Source of the DNA: Paenibacillus lentus
GTDB taxonomy: Bacteria; Bacillota; Bacilli; Paenibacillales; Paenibacillaceae
Reading direction: 5' to 3'
NCBI RefSeq assembly: GCF_003931855.1
Contig: NZ_CP034248.1
Span: 4,526,001-4,590,000, forward strand
DNA length: 64,000 nt
Positions 18,913 to 27,276 of this stretch are shown piece after piece. A program made the position numbers and the translations under genes. The notes beneath the pieces were generated by a model. The model saw only the letters and a program-made list of their open reading frames with translations. It was not told where the DNA came from and did no database searches. Each line of letters opens with the position of its first letter. Position 1 is the stretch's first letter.

Positions 18913-19503
18913 CTATATATTTAGCCTCAGAATACCGCCAGCCTTCATCTGCGTATCCCAAAACCCCTTCTTAGGTAGCAGTAGAGAGGCAACGAGTGAG
19001 ATGACACCGCCATGGGTAATGACCAAAATCCGCGCTTTCTCTCCAGTATTTGCCCGAGCATCTTGATTCACTATATTTGTCCATTCTTGAACTACCTCAG
19101 CAACCCGCCGTTCGAATCGTTTCCATGCTTCTCCCTCAGGCGGGATAACTGACTGCGGGTCGTCGATCCACGCACGATAATGCGGATCTTCCTTCAGCAT
19201 CTCATAGGTCTGGCCTTCCCAGTGTCCGAAGTTCATTTCCCGCAGTCGCGAGTCATAGCTCGCTTGTCCGACAAGATCCGGTCTGACCCGGGCCAGCGTC
19301 TGACGGCAGCGCAGAAGATCACTGCAATATATAGATGAAAAGGAAATACCTGCCAGCTCCCGTTCAAGAGCGCACAATTCGGAAGCTTCATCGTCAAGCA
19401 GGGCCATATCCGAGTGTCCCTGATATCGCCGTTCCATATTCCAGCGCGTTCGTCCATGACGGGCAAGCCACAGCTCTGCTGTATGATCCCTTGGTTTTTC
19501 CAA
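18913..19503 (-). CDS. cobC: Histidine phosphatase, likely alpha-ribazole phosphatase CobC
   Basis: A 196-residue phosphoglycerate-mutase-fold phosphatase. The phosphohistidine motif is LARHGRTRWN near residue 14 and the second histidine is in ITHGGV near the end. The family alone is broad, but it lies among cobD, cbiZ, cbiB and the btu/cob genes, which points to removal of the 5' phosphate from alpha-ribazole phosphate or cobalamin phosphate. It starts with TTG at 19503, 10 nt after a perfect AGGAGG; no ATG fits. Confidence 0.75.
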   Translation of the reverse strand: MEKPRDHTAELWLARHGRTRWNMERRYQGHSDMALLDDEASELCALERELAGISFSSIYCSDLLRCRQTLARVRPDLVGQASYDSRLREMNFGHWEGQTYEMLKEDPHYRAWIDDPQSVIPPEGEAWKRFERRVAEVVQEWTNIVNQDARANTGEKARILVITHGGVISLVASLLLPKKGFWDTQMKAGGILRLNI

Positions 19504-19629
19504 TCCCCATCACCTCCTGAGCAGCTTTATAAGTTATCGGAAATTGGCACCGCGCCAGGCTTTATGCGAGGAGCCTGACGTAACAAAACGGGGGCTATAA
19601 ATATTAGCGGGCTTCTCGGCATTAGGCTG

Positions 19630-20601
19630 TTATGACCCGTTAAACCCGCAGCTCAATACCAGAATAAGCAATGTACCAAGCACTACAAAGGCATTCGATA
19701 CCCAGTAGAGCATGCGGCCCGTTCTTGGAATGTCATCGGCCTCCAGTTCTCGGCTCTTATCCCCCATATATGTGCGGAAAGAAACCACGCCGTGGTACGA
19801 ATTTTCACCCCCGAGGCGAACCCCCAGCGCCCCGGCAACGGCTGATTCCGGGTACCCGCTGTTCGGACTCGGATGAGACGCAGCATCGCGCCGCACCATA
19901 GCAGCGGCGCCTTTGGCATTGAAGCGGAGAAACCAGGCCGCGGCGATCAGCAGCAGAGCCGTCAATCGTGCGGGGATATAGTTCGCCATATCATCAAGCC
20001 GCGCCGACGCCCAGCCGAGATCAATGTATTTATCGTTTTTGTAACCGACCATCGAGTCTAGGGTATTCACGGCGCGGTAAGCCATCGCCAGCGGGGCTCC
20101 ACCCAGCAGCGCAAAGAAGAGAGGGGAAATGACAGCGTCGACGATGTTCTCGGCGACGGTCTCGACGGCGCCGCGCGCCACCTCCGGCTCGGAGAGATGG
20201 GCGGTGTCGCGACCGACGATCATGCCGAGCGCGCGCCGCGCGGCAGGCATGTCCCCAGCGCGCAGGTGGCCGCATACCTCCATGCCGGCTACCTGCAGCC
20301 CCTTAGCCGCGATGGTCGTAGCGATCAGCGCAGCCTCGGCCAGCGCGGCGAGCCACGGGCTGACCTGGGCCAGCAGCAGCAGAACGGCCCAGGTCAAAGC
20401 AAAGCTGCCGCCCACAACGAGCAGCGGCAGCAGCAGCCCCGCGGCCCGGTAGGCGCGGGGCTTCACCAGGCGGCGAATAGCCGCCTCGATCGCGGCGATC
20501 GCCTTCCCCATCCCGACGACGGGATGGGGAAGCCAGCGCGGATCACCGAGCAGCCGGTCAAGCGCGTACGCGACCGGCAGCACCCACCACGCGGCCGTCA
20601 T
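19630..20601 (-). CDS. cbiB: Adenosylcobinamide-phosphate synthase CbiB
   Basis: CbiB (also called CobD in the aerobic nomenclature) amidates cobyric acid with aminopropanol phosphate to give cobinamide phosphate. The 323-residue membrane protein begins MTAAWWVLPVAYALDRLLGDP, a family signature, followed by PHPVVGMGKAI. Other blocks are AVNTLDSMVGYKNDKY and SPNSGYPESAVAGALGV. I start at ATG 20601, which overlaps the end of cbiZ by 4 nt; a longer open frame to 20715 has no support. The GC content and Arg/Ala-rich opposite-strand frames here are high. Confidence 0.93.
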   Translation of the reverse strand: MTAAWWVLPVAYALDRLLGDPRWLPHPVVGMGKAIAAIEAAIRRLVKPRAYRAAGLLLPLLVVGGSFALTWAVLLLLAQVSPWLAALAEAALIATTIAAKGLQVAGMEVCGHLRAGDMPAARRALGMIVGRDTAHLSEPEVARGAVETVAENIVDAVISPLFFALLGGAPLAMAYRAVNTLDSMVGYKNDKYIDLGWASARLDDMANYIPARLTALLLIAAAWFLRFNAKGAAAMVRRDAASHPSPNSGYPESAVAGALGVRLGGENSYHGVVSFRTYMGDKSRELEADDIPRTGRMLYWVSNAFVVLGTLLILVLSCGFNGS

Positions 20602-21464
20602 TTCGGCGCACCTCCGGCCGCGGCCAAAGATTCGCGAACCGCGTCGTACACCAGGCGGCCAATAGCGCCGCCCAGGTCGGTCGCGGTTCCCGCGTAGGCG
20701 TGCAGCAGCGGCCATTCCGCCCGCTGGCTGACGCCCAGCATGACCGCATCCGTTGTCGTACCGGTTGCGGTCAGGCCATTCTCGGCATCGCGCACGCCGA
20801 GATCGCCAAGCGCGGCCGCTTTCGCCTCCGTCGCCGTAATGACGGCGTTCACCATGGCCGCGGGAGTCATTCTGCCGTCAACAACCAGCAGAATATTTAT
20901 TGTTCCCGGCGTCCATGAAGCCGGGAACGTCGTCCGCTGCACTCCCGCTCGGGCCGCATTGGACACACCCGCTGTTGCGCAGCACAGCACCCCAAAATCG
21001 GGGCCCTGCTCCTCAACGACTGCCGCGTGCTTCAACTGCACCGCTGTCAATAATCCAGCCGTCCCTTGCTCAGGATACCCCCACCCCACTAGCAAATTCC
21101 GGATATCCTGCACTGGATCGTCACAACGGTAGAACCGATCCACATAAATGTTCGCATATCTTTCCACCGAGCTCATTCCACCCCCGTATATTGCGCTGCC
21201 TATACTCTCCATCGGGCCCGGCGCTTCCAGCAGAATATGGCGCTCTTTCCGATATATCTTCAATCCCGGCCATATTTTCGCGTGGTAGACCCCCTGTCCG
21301 CTCGGATCGGATCGAACCAATGGTTGATTGGGATCGGATTGTTCCTTTAAATCAAATCGCTCCCCTCGATCCAACTGGTCGTTAAAATCAGTTCTGCCGG
21401 TTGGATTGTTTTCATATGTCTGGTTCGTTTGATTATTTTGAACATGCAAAAAAGGAGTCGTCAT
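20598..21464 (-). CDS. cbiZ: Adenosylcobinamide amidohydrolase CbiZ with N-terminal extension
   Basis: CbiZ cuts the aminopropanol (nucleotide-loop) arm off corrinoids to release cobyric acid, which lets the cell remodel foreign corrinoids. The core runs from about residue 70, with GVLCCATAGVSNAARAG, then TINILLVVDGRMTPAAMVNA and GTTTDAVMLG, all family blocks. Residues 9-55 are an Asn/Gln/Asp-rich low-complexity stretch (HVQNNQTNQTYENNPTGRTD and on) that I do not expect in typical CbiZ. The start is ATG 21464, which overlaps the cobD stop by 4 nt and follows AAAAAGGAG in the reverse direction less clearly. It feeds the CbiB and CobD neighbours. Confidence 0.88.
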   Translation of the reverse strand: MTTPFLHVQNNQTNQTYENNPTGRTDFNDQLDRGERFDLKEQSDPNQPLVRSDPSGQGVYHAKIWPGLKIYRKERHILLEAPGPMESIGSAIYGGGMSSVERYANIYVDRFYRCDDPVQDIRNLLVGWGYPEQGTAGLLTAVQLKHAAVVEEQGPDFGVLCCATAGVSNAARAGVQRTTFPASWTPGTINILLVVDGRMTPAAMVNAVITATEAKAAALGDLGVRDAENGLTATGTTTDAVMLGVSQRAEWPLLHAYAGTATDLGGAIGRLVYDAVRESLAAAGGAPK

Positions 21465-22555
21465 CCCTCGCCACCTCCAATAATCAGCTGCATCTCCCCG
21501 ATCAGCAATGTATTGGCCGCCCGATCCTTCACTGCGACGCGAATATGGCCCTCGTCCAGCCCTGGATACATCGCACAGCTTCGCACAAGCACACCACGTC
21601 GTCCAAGCGCCTCCTGCATGCTGCCGGCCGTCCAAGGCGCTGGAAGCTTCAAAAGAAGGTAGTTGGCTTCCCCAGGTGTTACCTCGCAGCCCAAGCGTCC
21701 CAGCTCCGAGGCAAGATACTTCCGTTCCTTAGCAATGGCGGAGATCGTCGCTGTTACATATTCTTCCCCAGCCTGAAGGCTGATCTCCCCTGCTCGCAGC
21801 GCCAAAATATTGACGCTCCAAGTCACCTGCTTGCTCCTCATCGCGGCGATTATTTGTGGATGTGCGATACCATAACCAAGCCGCAGTCCGGGAATCGCGT
21901 AAAACTTCGTCATGGACCGAACGAGGATGACATGCGGATATTGCTCCAGCTCGGGCAGCAGCGATTGGCGGCGTTCCGCGGGAATAAAATCGATAAAGGC
22001 CTCATCCAATACAAGATAAGTCTTCTGCTGCTCCGCGGACTCCGCAAGCAGCCGCAATTGCTCCACCTCATATTGAACTCCGTTGGGGTTGTTCGGCTGG
22101 CCGAGGAACACCAGGTCGCTCGACGCCATAAGCTTTACAATTTGCTCGGGGGCTGCTCGGTAGTCCCGCTCTGCAATGCCGTAAACCATCTGAACCTCAG
22201 CTCCAAATTGCCGGGACAGCGTTTCATATTCGGAGAAGCAGGGCTGTACAACGCCAACCTTATTCGGTGCTAACGCCAATAAAATAAGACTCATGATTTC
22301 CGCCGCGCCGTTGCCGACGCAAATTGCCCCCTGCGAAGCCCCGTGACGCTCGGCCAACATAGAAAGCAGGGCCCGATGGCCCGGATCAGGATACCTCACA
22401 ATCTCGGGCAGCGCTGCCTGCAGCGCCTCCAGCATACCGGGCGGCGGCCCGAGTGGGTTAATGTTTGCACTAAAGTCGGTGAATTGCCCCGGCTCAAGAC
22501 CGTATCGCAGTGCTGCCGACTCTACATCTCCTCCATGTCCGTACACTTCCAACAT
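21461..22555 (-). CDS. cobD: Threonine-phosphate decarboxylase CobD
   Basis: A PLP-dependent aminotransferase-fold enzyme (364 residues) that decarboxylates L-threonine phosphate to aminopropanol phosphate, the arm that CbiB attaches. It starts with YGHGGDVESAALRYG and FTDFSANINPLGPP, which separate CobD from HisC. PLP-site blocks are LGQPNNPNG, VLDEAFIDF and the lysine in RSMTKFYAIPGLRLGY. I choose ATG 22555, 9 nt after AGAGG; ATG 22576 is possible but less well placed. It is the first gene of cobD-cbiZ-cbiB and has no cobalamin riboswitch of its own in the 225 nt upstream. Confidence 0.9.
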   Translation of the reverse strand: MLEVYGHGGDVESAALRYGLEPGQFTDFSANINPLGPPPGMLEALQAALPEIVRYPDPGHRALLSMLAERHGASQGAICVGNGAAEIMSLILLALAPNKVGVVQPCFSEYETLSRQFGAEVQMVYGIAERDYRAAPEQIVKLMASSDLVFLGQPNNPNGVQYEVEQLRLLAESAEQQKTYLVLDEAFIDFIPAERRQSLLPELEQYPHVILVRSMTKFYAIPGLRLGYGIAHPQIIAAMRSKQVTWSVNILALRAGEISLQAGEEYVTATISAIAKERKYLASELGRLGCEVTPGEANYLLLKLPAPWTAGSMQEALGRRGVLVRSCAMYPGLDEGHIRVAVKDRAANTLLIGEMQLIIGGGEG

Positions 22556-22802
22556 TTTGCCATTCCTCTTTTCCATAAACCATTAGTATGTCTTGGCAGT
22601 TTTTCGCCCGCAAGTTCAATGCCCTCATTATGAGGTGAATGCCTATCCTACGTCAATGTTGGTCGAATGCACGTCTTCCATTAAATGAAAAATGCTGAAT
22701 ACCGCGTTTTTCCCTTTGGTTTCGGTCTCTAATTGGTTTACAATAAATACGGTAGGATATTTCAAATTACATTTAAAATATAGATCTGATGGAGGAAGAG
22801 TC

Positions 22803-23807
22803 ATGCTATTTATTGATAACCAGGGAATTACCGATGCCTCGGTCAATCTGGCCATTGAGGAGTACGCGCTGAAGCATCTTCCACTCGAAGATGACAGCTA
22901 TTTGCTGTTCTATATTAATGCACCGTCGATCATTATCGGCAAGCATCAGAATACGATTGAGGAGATTAATCTCGATTACGTCAAAGAGAACAACATTCAA
23001 GTCGTACGCCGTCTGTCCGGCGGCGGAGCGGTCTACCACGATCTCGGGAACTTGAACTTCAGCTTTATTACCAAGGACGATGGACAATCCTTTCATAACT
23101 TCCGCAAGTTTACACAGCCGGTCGTTGAGGCTCTGCAATCTCTCGGGGTCAATGCGGAGATGACCGGACGCAACGATCTGCAGGTCGGCGAACAGAAAAT
23201 ATCCGGCAACGCCCAGTTCTCCACGCGCGGACGTATGTTCAGCCATGGCACGCTCATGTTCAACTTGAATCTCAATGATGTCGCCGCTTCGCTCCATGCG
23301 AATCCGGAGAAGTTTAAATCCAAGAGCACCAAGTCCGTGCGCAGCCGGGTAGCCAACATCATCGATTTTCTAGAGCATAAAATGACGATCGAAGAATTCC
23401 GCGCCGAGCTGCTGCGGCATATTTTTGGCATGGATGCGGACAAGGTTCCGCAATATCATTTAAACGAGAACGATTGGAGCAAGATTCACGAAATTTCCAA
23501 GGAACGCTATAAGAACTGGGATTGGAATTTCGGTTTGTCCCCGGAATCCAATGTGAAACATACGAAAAAGTTCCCGATCGGTATCATTGATCTTCGTATG
23601 GATATTAAGGATGGCCATATCCATGACATTAAAATTTACGGCGACTTCTTCGGGGTAGGTGACGTCGCCGATATTGAGGACAAGCTTCGCGGAGTGCGTC
23701 ACGAGGAGCAAGCCGTGCGGGAAGCGCTGGCCGACATTGATATAAAGCACTATTTCGGCAATCTGGAGTTCGATGATTTCGTAGGCCTGGTCTTCCTGAA
23801 AGAATAG
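22803..23807 (+). CDS. lplA: Lipoate-protein ligase LplA
   Basis: Attaches scavenged lipoate to the E2 and GcvH lipoyl domains using ATP. The 334-residue protein has the biotin/lipoate ligase motif VVRRLSGGGAVYHDLGNLNFSF (key residues Arg, Ser, Gly-Gly-Gly-Ala-Val-Tyr-His) and the lipoate-lysine block EQKISGNAQFSTRGRMFSHG. The C-terminal accessory domain is present. ATG 22803 follows GGAGGAAGAG; the frame is open further upstream to 22692 without support. Monocistronic, transcribed away from cobD. Confidence 0.94.
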   Translation: MLFIDNQGITDASVNLAIEEYALKHLPLEDDSYLLFYINAPSIIIGKHQNTIEEINLDYVKENNIQVVRRLSGGGAVYHDLGNLNFSFITKDDGQSFHNFRKFTQPVVEALQSLGVNAEMTGRNDLQVGEQKISGNAQFSTRGRMFSHGTLMFNLNLNDVAASLHANPEKFKSKSTKSVRSRVANIIDFLEHKMTIEEFRAELLRHIFGMDADKVPQYHLNENDWSKIHEISKERYKNWDWNFGLSPESNVKHTKKFPIGIIDLRMDIKDGHIHDIKIYGDFFGVGDVADIEDKLRGVRHEEQAVREALADIDIKHYFGNLEFDDFVGLVFLKE

Positions 23808-23874
23808 CAAGGGTGAAGGAATAGAGTAGCAACGTGTAATATAAATAATACGCGGCAGAGGAGATACCTAAACG

Positions 23875-24678
23875 ATGTACAAACTCATAGCAATTGATAT
23901 TGATGATACTTTAATCAATGATGATAAAGAGGTTACCCCGGCAACCCAACAAGCGTTAGAAGAAGCCATTACTGCTGGGGTGGTCGTTACACTAGCCACG
24001 GGGAGAGCTTATTCCTCCGCTCAAGCTGTTGCCCGCCAAACCGGTCTGAATGTGCCAATTATTACATACCAGGGCGCCTACGTAAAAAATCTATTGGATG
24101 AAGAAGTGCTATACGAGCGCTATCTTCCTCTGGAAGCAGCCAGCAGATTATTCGAGTATTGCTTGGAGCATGATCTGCATTTGCAAACGTATATCGATGA
24201 TAAGCTGTACTCCAGAGAGGAAAATCAGAAGCTGATCGATTATACTTCCCTCAACAACACCGAATATTTTATCGAGCCGGACTTTGCCAAGCTGGTTGCT
24301 CAGCCAACGCCAAAAATGCTAATTATCGACGAGCCCGATTACCTGGATGAAATCGCTCCGGTTCTCCGCGAGCTGCTGGGACCTGAGGTGCATATTACTA
24401 AATCTAAACCGAACTTCCTGGAATTCATGCACCATGAGGGAACTAAAGGCCATGCATTGAAATTTATCGCCCAACATTTCGGCTGCGATCTGAAGAATAC
24501 GATTGCGATCGGCGATTCCTGGAATGACCACGAAATGCTGGAAGCCGCAGGACTTGGCGTCGCCATGGGCAATGCGATCCCGGCACTGAAGCAAATCGCG
24601 GATTATGTAACTTTGAGCAATAATGAAGATGGGGTTAAGCGCGTCATCGACAAGTTTATTTTTAACCGGGAATCCTAA
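23875..24678 (+). CDS. Cof-type HAD-IIB phosphatase
   Basis: A cytosolic sugar-phosphate or nucleotide-type phosphatase of the HAD superfamily, 267 residues. Motif I is AIDIDDTLINDD with the nucleophilic Asp at the first position, motif II is in LATGRAY, and motif IV is AIGDSWNDHEML. A type IIB cap lies between. The Cof/YidA group is promiscuous and the natural substrate cannot be told from sequence. It follows lplA by 67 nt and may share its transcript; a clear terminator follows. Confidence 0.9.
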   Translation: MYKLIAIDIDDTLINDDKEVTPATQQALEEAITAGVVVTLATGRAYSSAQAVARQTGLNVPIITYQGAYVKNLLDEEVLYERYLPLEAASRLFEYCLEHDLHLQTYIDDKLYSREENQKLIDYTSLNNTEYFIEPDFAKLVAQPTPKMLIIDEPDYLDEIAPVLRELLGPEVHITKSKPNFLEFMHHEGTKGHALKFIAQHFGCDLKNTIAIGDSWNDHEMLEAAGLGVAMGNAIPALKQIADYVTLSNNEDGVKRVIDKFIFNRES

Positions 24679-24698
24679 GTGCTGTTTCAAGGATCAAG

Positions 24699-24735
24699 AA
24701 GAACCTCGCCATTTAACTAGCGGGGTTCTTTTTAA
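24699..24735 (+). terminator. Bidirectional terminator
   Basis: AAGAACCtCGC (24699 on) pairs with GCGgGGTTCTT (to 24730), followed by TTTTTA. The minus strand also has a T-rich end, so it can end both the HAD gene and the convergent hydrolase gene. Confidence 0.88.
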
Positions 24736-24778
24736 CGTCGTGTTATATACTTTATTTTGTCGTATTATATAATTTTCT

Positions 24779-25588
24779 TCAAGCTTGCTCTGCCTTGCCT
24801 TCTTGCTCCAACAAAACAGTTCTTCCCGAATAAGCCAGCTCCACATCTTCGGGGAGTCCATAGTCGCGGCAGCGCAAATCAATATCATGCGACATATGAG
24901 TGAACAGGGAATACTTCGGCTGAATCTCCTGCAAAAGCTGCATTGCTTCTTTCATATCGTAGACTGAGCGGGTCGAAAATTCGGCCTTTTCCTCGTAAAA
25001 GCTCGTGCCAAGAATAAGTAAATCCAAGCCGTGAAGTGGCTTCTTCTGCTCCTCCGGGAGCGCGATTGCATCTGAGCAATAAGCCCAAGTATATCCCTGC
25101 TTAGTCAGCCGGTAGGCATAGGAGAAGCCATTCTTACCATGAAAGACCTTCCAGCCTTCGATGTGCCATCCTGCCAGTTCCAAGCCCTGATCTACAGCGT
25201 GCATATCCAGCTGCCCCGGCAGCCAGGGATATTGACGTAAAATCATGTCAATCACTTCCTGTGGCGCATACAGCTGTCCCCGGCGATTTAACCAACGACA
25301 GGAGTCCGCCCATTCCGGAAGTCCCCCGATATGATCAAAATGAGCATGCGTCACCAGAATATGCTCAACATAGCGCAGGGCATGACGCTCCATCGCCTCA
25401 CGCCAATCCGGGCCACAATCGATCAGAAATGTCCCGTCTACACTTTCGAGCATCACGGATGAGCGAAAGCGCCGATTGATTCCCCGATGTCTCGCCTCCT
25501 GGCATACCTCGCATTCACAATACACCCTAGGTACGCCCATTGCGTCCCCGGTTCCCAAAAACGTTAGTTGATCTGCCTTTTTAGTCAT
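24779..25588 (-). CDS. MBL-fold hydrolase, PhnP-like
   Basis: A 269-residue metallo-beta-lactamase-fold hydrolase. The start LTFLGTGDAMGVPRVYCECEVC has the Cys-rich insertion of PhnP, a phosphodiesterase for cyclic ribose phosphates, and the metal motif is THAHFDHIGG. A late histidine is in LFTHMSHDID. No phosphonate genes are nearby, so a general phosphodiesterase role is as likely as a PhnP role. Single gene ending at the shared terminator. Confidence 0.85.
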   Translation of the reverse strand: MTKKADQLTFLGTGDAMGVPRVYCECEVCQEARHRGINRRFRSSVMLESVDGTFLIDCGPDWREAMERHALRYVEHILVTHAHFDHIGGLPEWADSCRWLNRRGQLYAPQEVIDMILRQYPWLPGQLDMHAVDQGLELAGWHIEGWKVFHGKNGFSYAYRLTKQGYTWAYCSDAIALPEEQKKPLHGLDLLILGTSFYEEKAEFSTRSVYDMKEAMQLLQEIQPKYSLFTHMSHDIDLRCRDYGLPEDVELAYSGRTVLLEQEGKAEQA

Positions 25589-25911
25589 CCTGTTTTGTTC
25601 ACCTCGTTACTCAGTAAGCTTTTTGGTACAATTATGTTTATTATAGCGAGCCATTCAAGCCACTTTCCCTTTATAAATCCAGGATATTCCTGCCTCCGGC
25701 ATCGTGCCTGGTTCATCATAACATAAGTTTTCTGCCTAAATCCTCTGTCATCTGAATGTATTCCGTCCTTCTTCTACTGCTCCTTGCCTCACTGATTCTG
25801 ACCCTCATTCATTCTGACCTCATTAAAAATAACCGCCCTGAATTTATCAAGGACGGTTATTTAAACGCCGCATCTTCACTAGAAAAAATTATGATTTTAC
25901 ACTCGCCTAAC
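25589..25911. other. Intergenic stretch with one terminator
   Basis: Apart from the promoter region of the hydrolase gene at its left end and a terminator (25827-25862), I see no gene, repeat or structured RNA in this 320-nt stretch. Confidence 0.6.
25827..25862 (-). terminator. Terminator of the cysA-like gene
   Basis: AATAACCG and CGGTTATT with inner CCT/AGG pairs enclose the loop GAATTTATCA. Read on the minus strand the stem is followed by TTTTTAATG, so it ends the ATPase gene that stops at 25912. Confidence 0.8.
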
Positions 25912-26976
25912 TTAGATCATTACGGTTAACGGTTCTGCTTTTAACGGATTCTCTACAATCCAGCTCTTCTCATCATTAAACAGATAGGCCCGATGCACAA
26001 GTACCCGTACCTCCTGGCCCGCGTGGAGTGTCTCCTTCTCCAACGAACGGAACGTCGTCAGCTTATGCCCACTGACCTCGACCTCAACAAGCCATTCACT
26101 ACCGCGGAAATGCAGATGCTTCACGATCGCCGGTGCCGTAGCCGATTTCAAAATGAACTCCTGCTCGGTTCCCACCTCGATATATTCCGGGCGAATAAAG
26201 GCACGGATACCAGGCCCCTCCGCCTCCTTCTCAAAGCCTTTCAAATCAGAGGCTCTTTCCACTAGTGTAGACTGGCCGATAAATGAAGCTACAAACGGCG
26301 TATGCGGCTCTTTATAAATATCCCATGGCGTACCCTTCTGCTCCAGGCGGCCCTGGTTTATGATCATGATTTCGTCCGCTACCTCAATAGCCTCATCTTG
26401 GTCATGAGTAACGAAAATAGAAGTAATCCCAACACGCTCAATCAGATCACGAAGCCAGGAGCGCAGCTCCTTCCGTATCTTGGCATCGATCGCCGCAAAC
26501 GGTTCATCGAGCAGCAACAGCTGGGGCTCCGGCGCCAAAGCCCGGGCGAAAGCAACGCGCTGGCGCTGTCCTCCCGACAACTGATGCGGATAGCGCTGCT
26601 CGAAGCCTTTTAACCCCGTAAGTTCCACTAGCTCCATGACCCGTTCTTTAATCTTGGCTTTGGGAACCTTCTTTATCTGAAGCCCAAAGGCTATATTATC
26701 GAACACCGTCATGTGTTTAAATAATGCATAGCTTTGAAATACGAAGCCGATCCCGCGCTCTTGCGGAGCAAGCGCGTTCACCCGCTGACCATGAAACAAA
26801 ATCTCTCCAGAATCAGGCTGTTCCAGACCTGCCAAAATACGCAAAATAGAAGTTTTCCCCCCGCCGCTCGGCCCAAGCAGACCGATAAGCTGCCCTTTTT
26901 CGATTCCAAAACTAACGTCTTTTACCGCATGAAAGTTCCCAAAATGTTTATCCAAGTTCCTTACTTCTACATGCAT
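25912..26976 (-). CDS. cysA: CysA-type sulfate/thiosulfate ABC ATPase, orphan
   Basis: A 354-residue importer ATPase. Walker A is GPSGGGKTSILRIL, then the Q-loop GFVFQSYALF, signature HQLSGGQRQRVAFARAL, Walker B LLLLDEPFAAID, and the switch FVTHDQDEAIEVAD. The C-terminal regulatory domain with RPEYIEVG fits the CysA/TOBE group. Normal sulfate loci also carry cysP, cysT and cysW; none is next to it here, so the partners must be elsewhere or the role is different. It is flanked by its own terminator and a promoter region shared with a regulator gene. Confidence 0.85.
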   Translation of the reverse strand: MHVEVRNLDKHFGNFHAVKDVSFGIEKGQLIGLLGPSGGGKTSILRILAGLEQPDSGEILFHGQRVNALAPQERGIGFVFQSYALFKHMTVFDNIAFGLQIKKVPKAKIKERVMELVELTGLKGFEQRYPHQLSGGQRQRVAFARALAPEPQLLLLDEPFAAIDAKIRKELRSWLRDLIERVGITSIFVTHDQDEAIEVADEIMIINQGRLEQKGTPWDIYKEPHTPFVASFIGQSTLVERASDLKGFEKEAEGPGIRAFIRPEYIEVGTEQEFILKSATAPAIVKHLHFRGSEWLVEVEVSGHKLTTFRSLEKETLHAGQEVRVLVHRAYLFNDEKSWIVENPLKAEPLTVMI

Positions 26977-27175
26977 TCAGGTCACACTCCTTCGCTCGAT
27001 CCCAGTTTACAGCTTCATATATTATTCTTATGAATTTACTCGGTATTATGTCATAAAAATACTTTACCAAACCCTGCCTTTACCGTCAATCCACTACTTT
27101 TCATAATTTTATATTCACATCCAATCCTGATCCATGAAGCATTTTTAACGGTGCTGAATAGGAGTCTGAATCCTG

Positions 27176-27197
27176 GAATGATTAACGTTAATCATTC
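27176..27197 (+). promoter_or_regulatory. 22-bp perfect palindrome, likely LacI-family operator
   Basis: Two inverted half sites GAATGATTAAC/GTTAATCATTC meet at a central C-G step, the usual form of LacI-family operators. It ends 16 nt upstream of the -35 of the regulator gene, and a near-copy (17 of 20 positions) lies in front of the ABC operon at 28362-28381. Confidence 0.7.
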
Positions 27198-27212
27198 TTG
27201 TGAATGAAAGCG

Positions 27213-27242
27213 TTGACATTCCCTCATGCTTTATATTATATT
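27213..27242 (+). promoter_or_regulatory. Promoter of the LacI-type regulator gene
   Basis: A perfect TTGACA (27213-27218), then 18 nt, then TATATT (27237-27242). Start expected near 27249, about 28 nt before the regulator's start codon. Confidence 0.75.
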
Positions 27243-27276
27243 AGTTTCGAGAGCAGGGATGTGAAAGGTGATGAGC

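Noticed and set aside
21401-22273. Plus-strand 290-codon frame opposite cobD
   Set aside because: Antisense to a PLP enzyme with all motifs; composition reflects the other strand.
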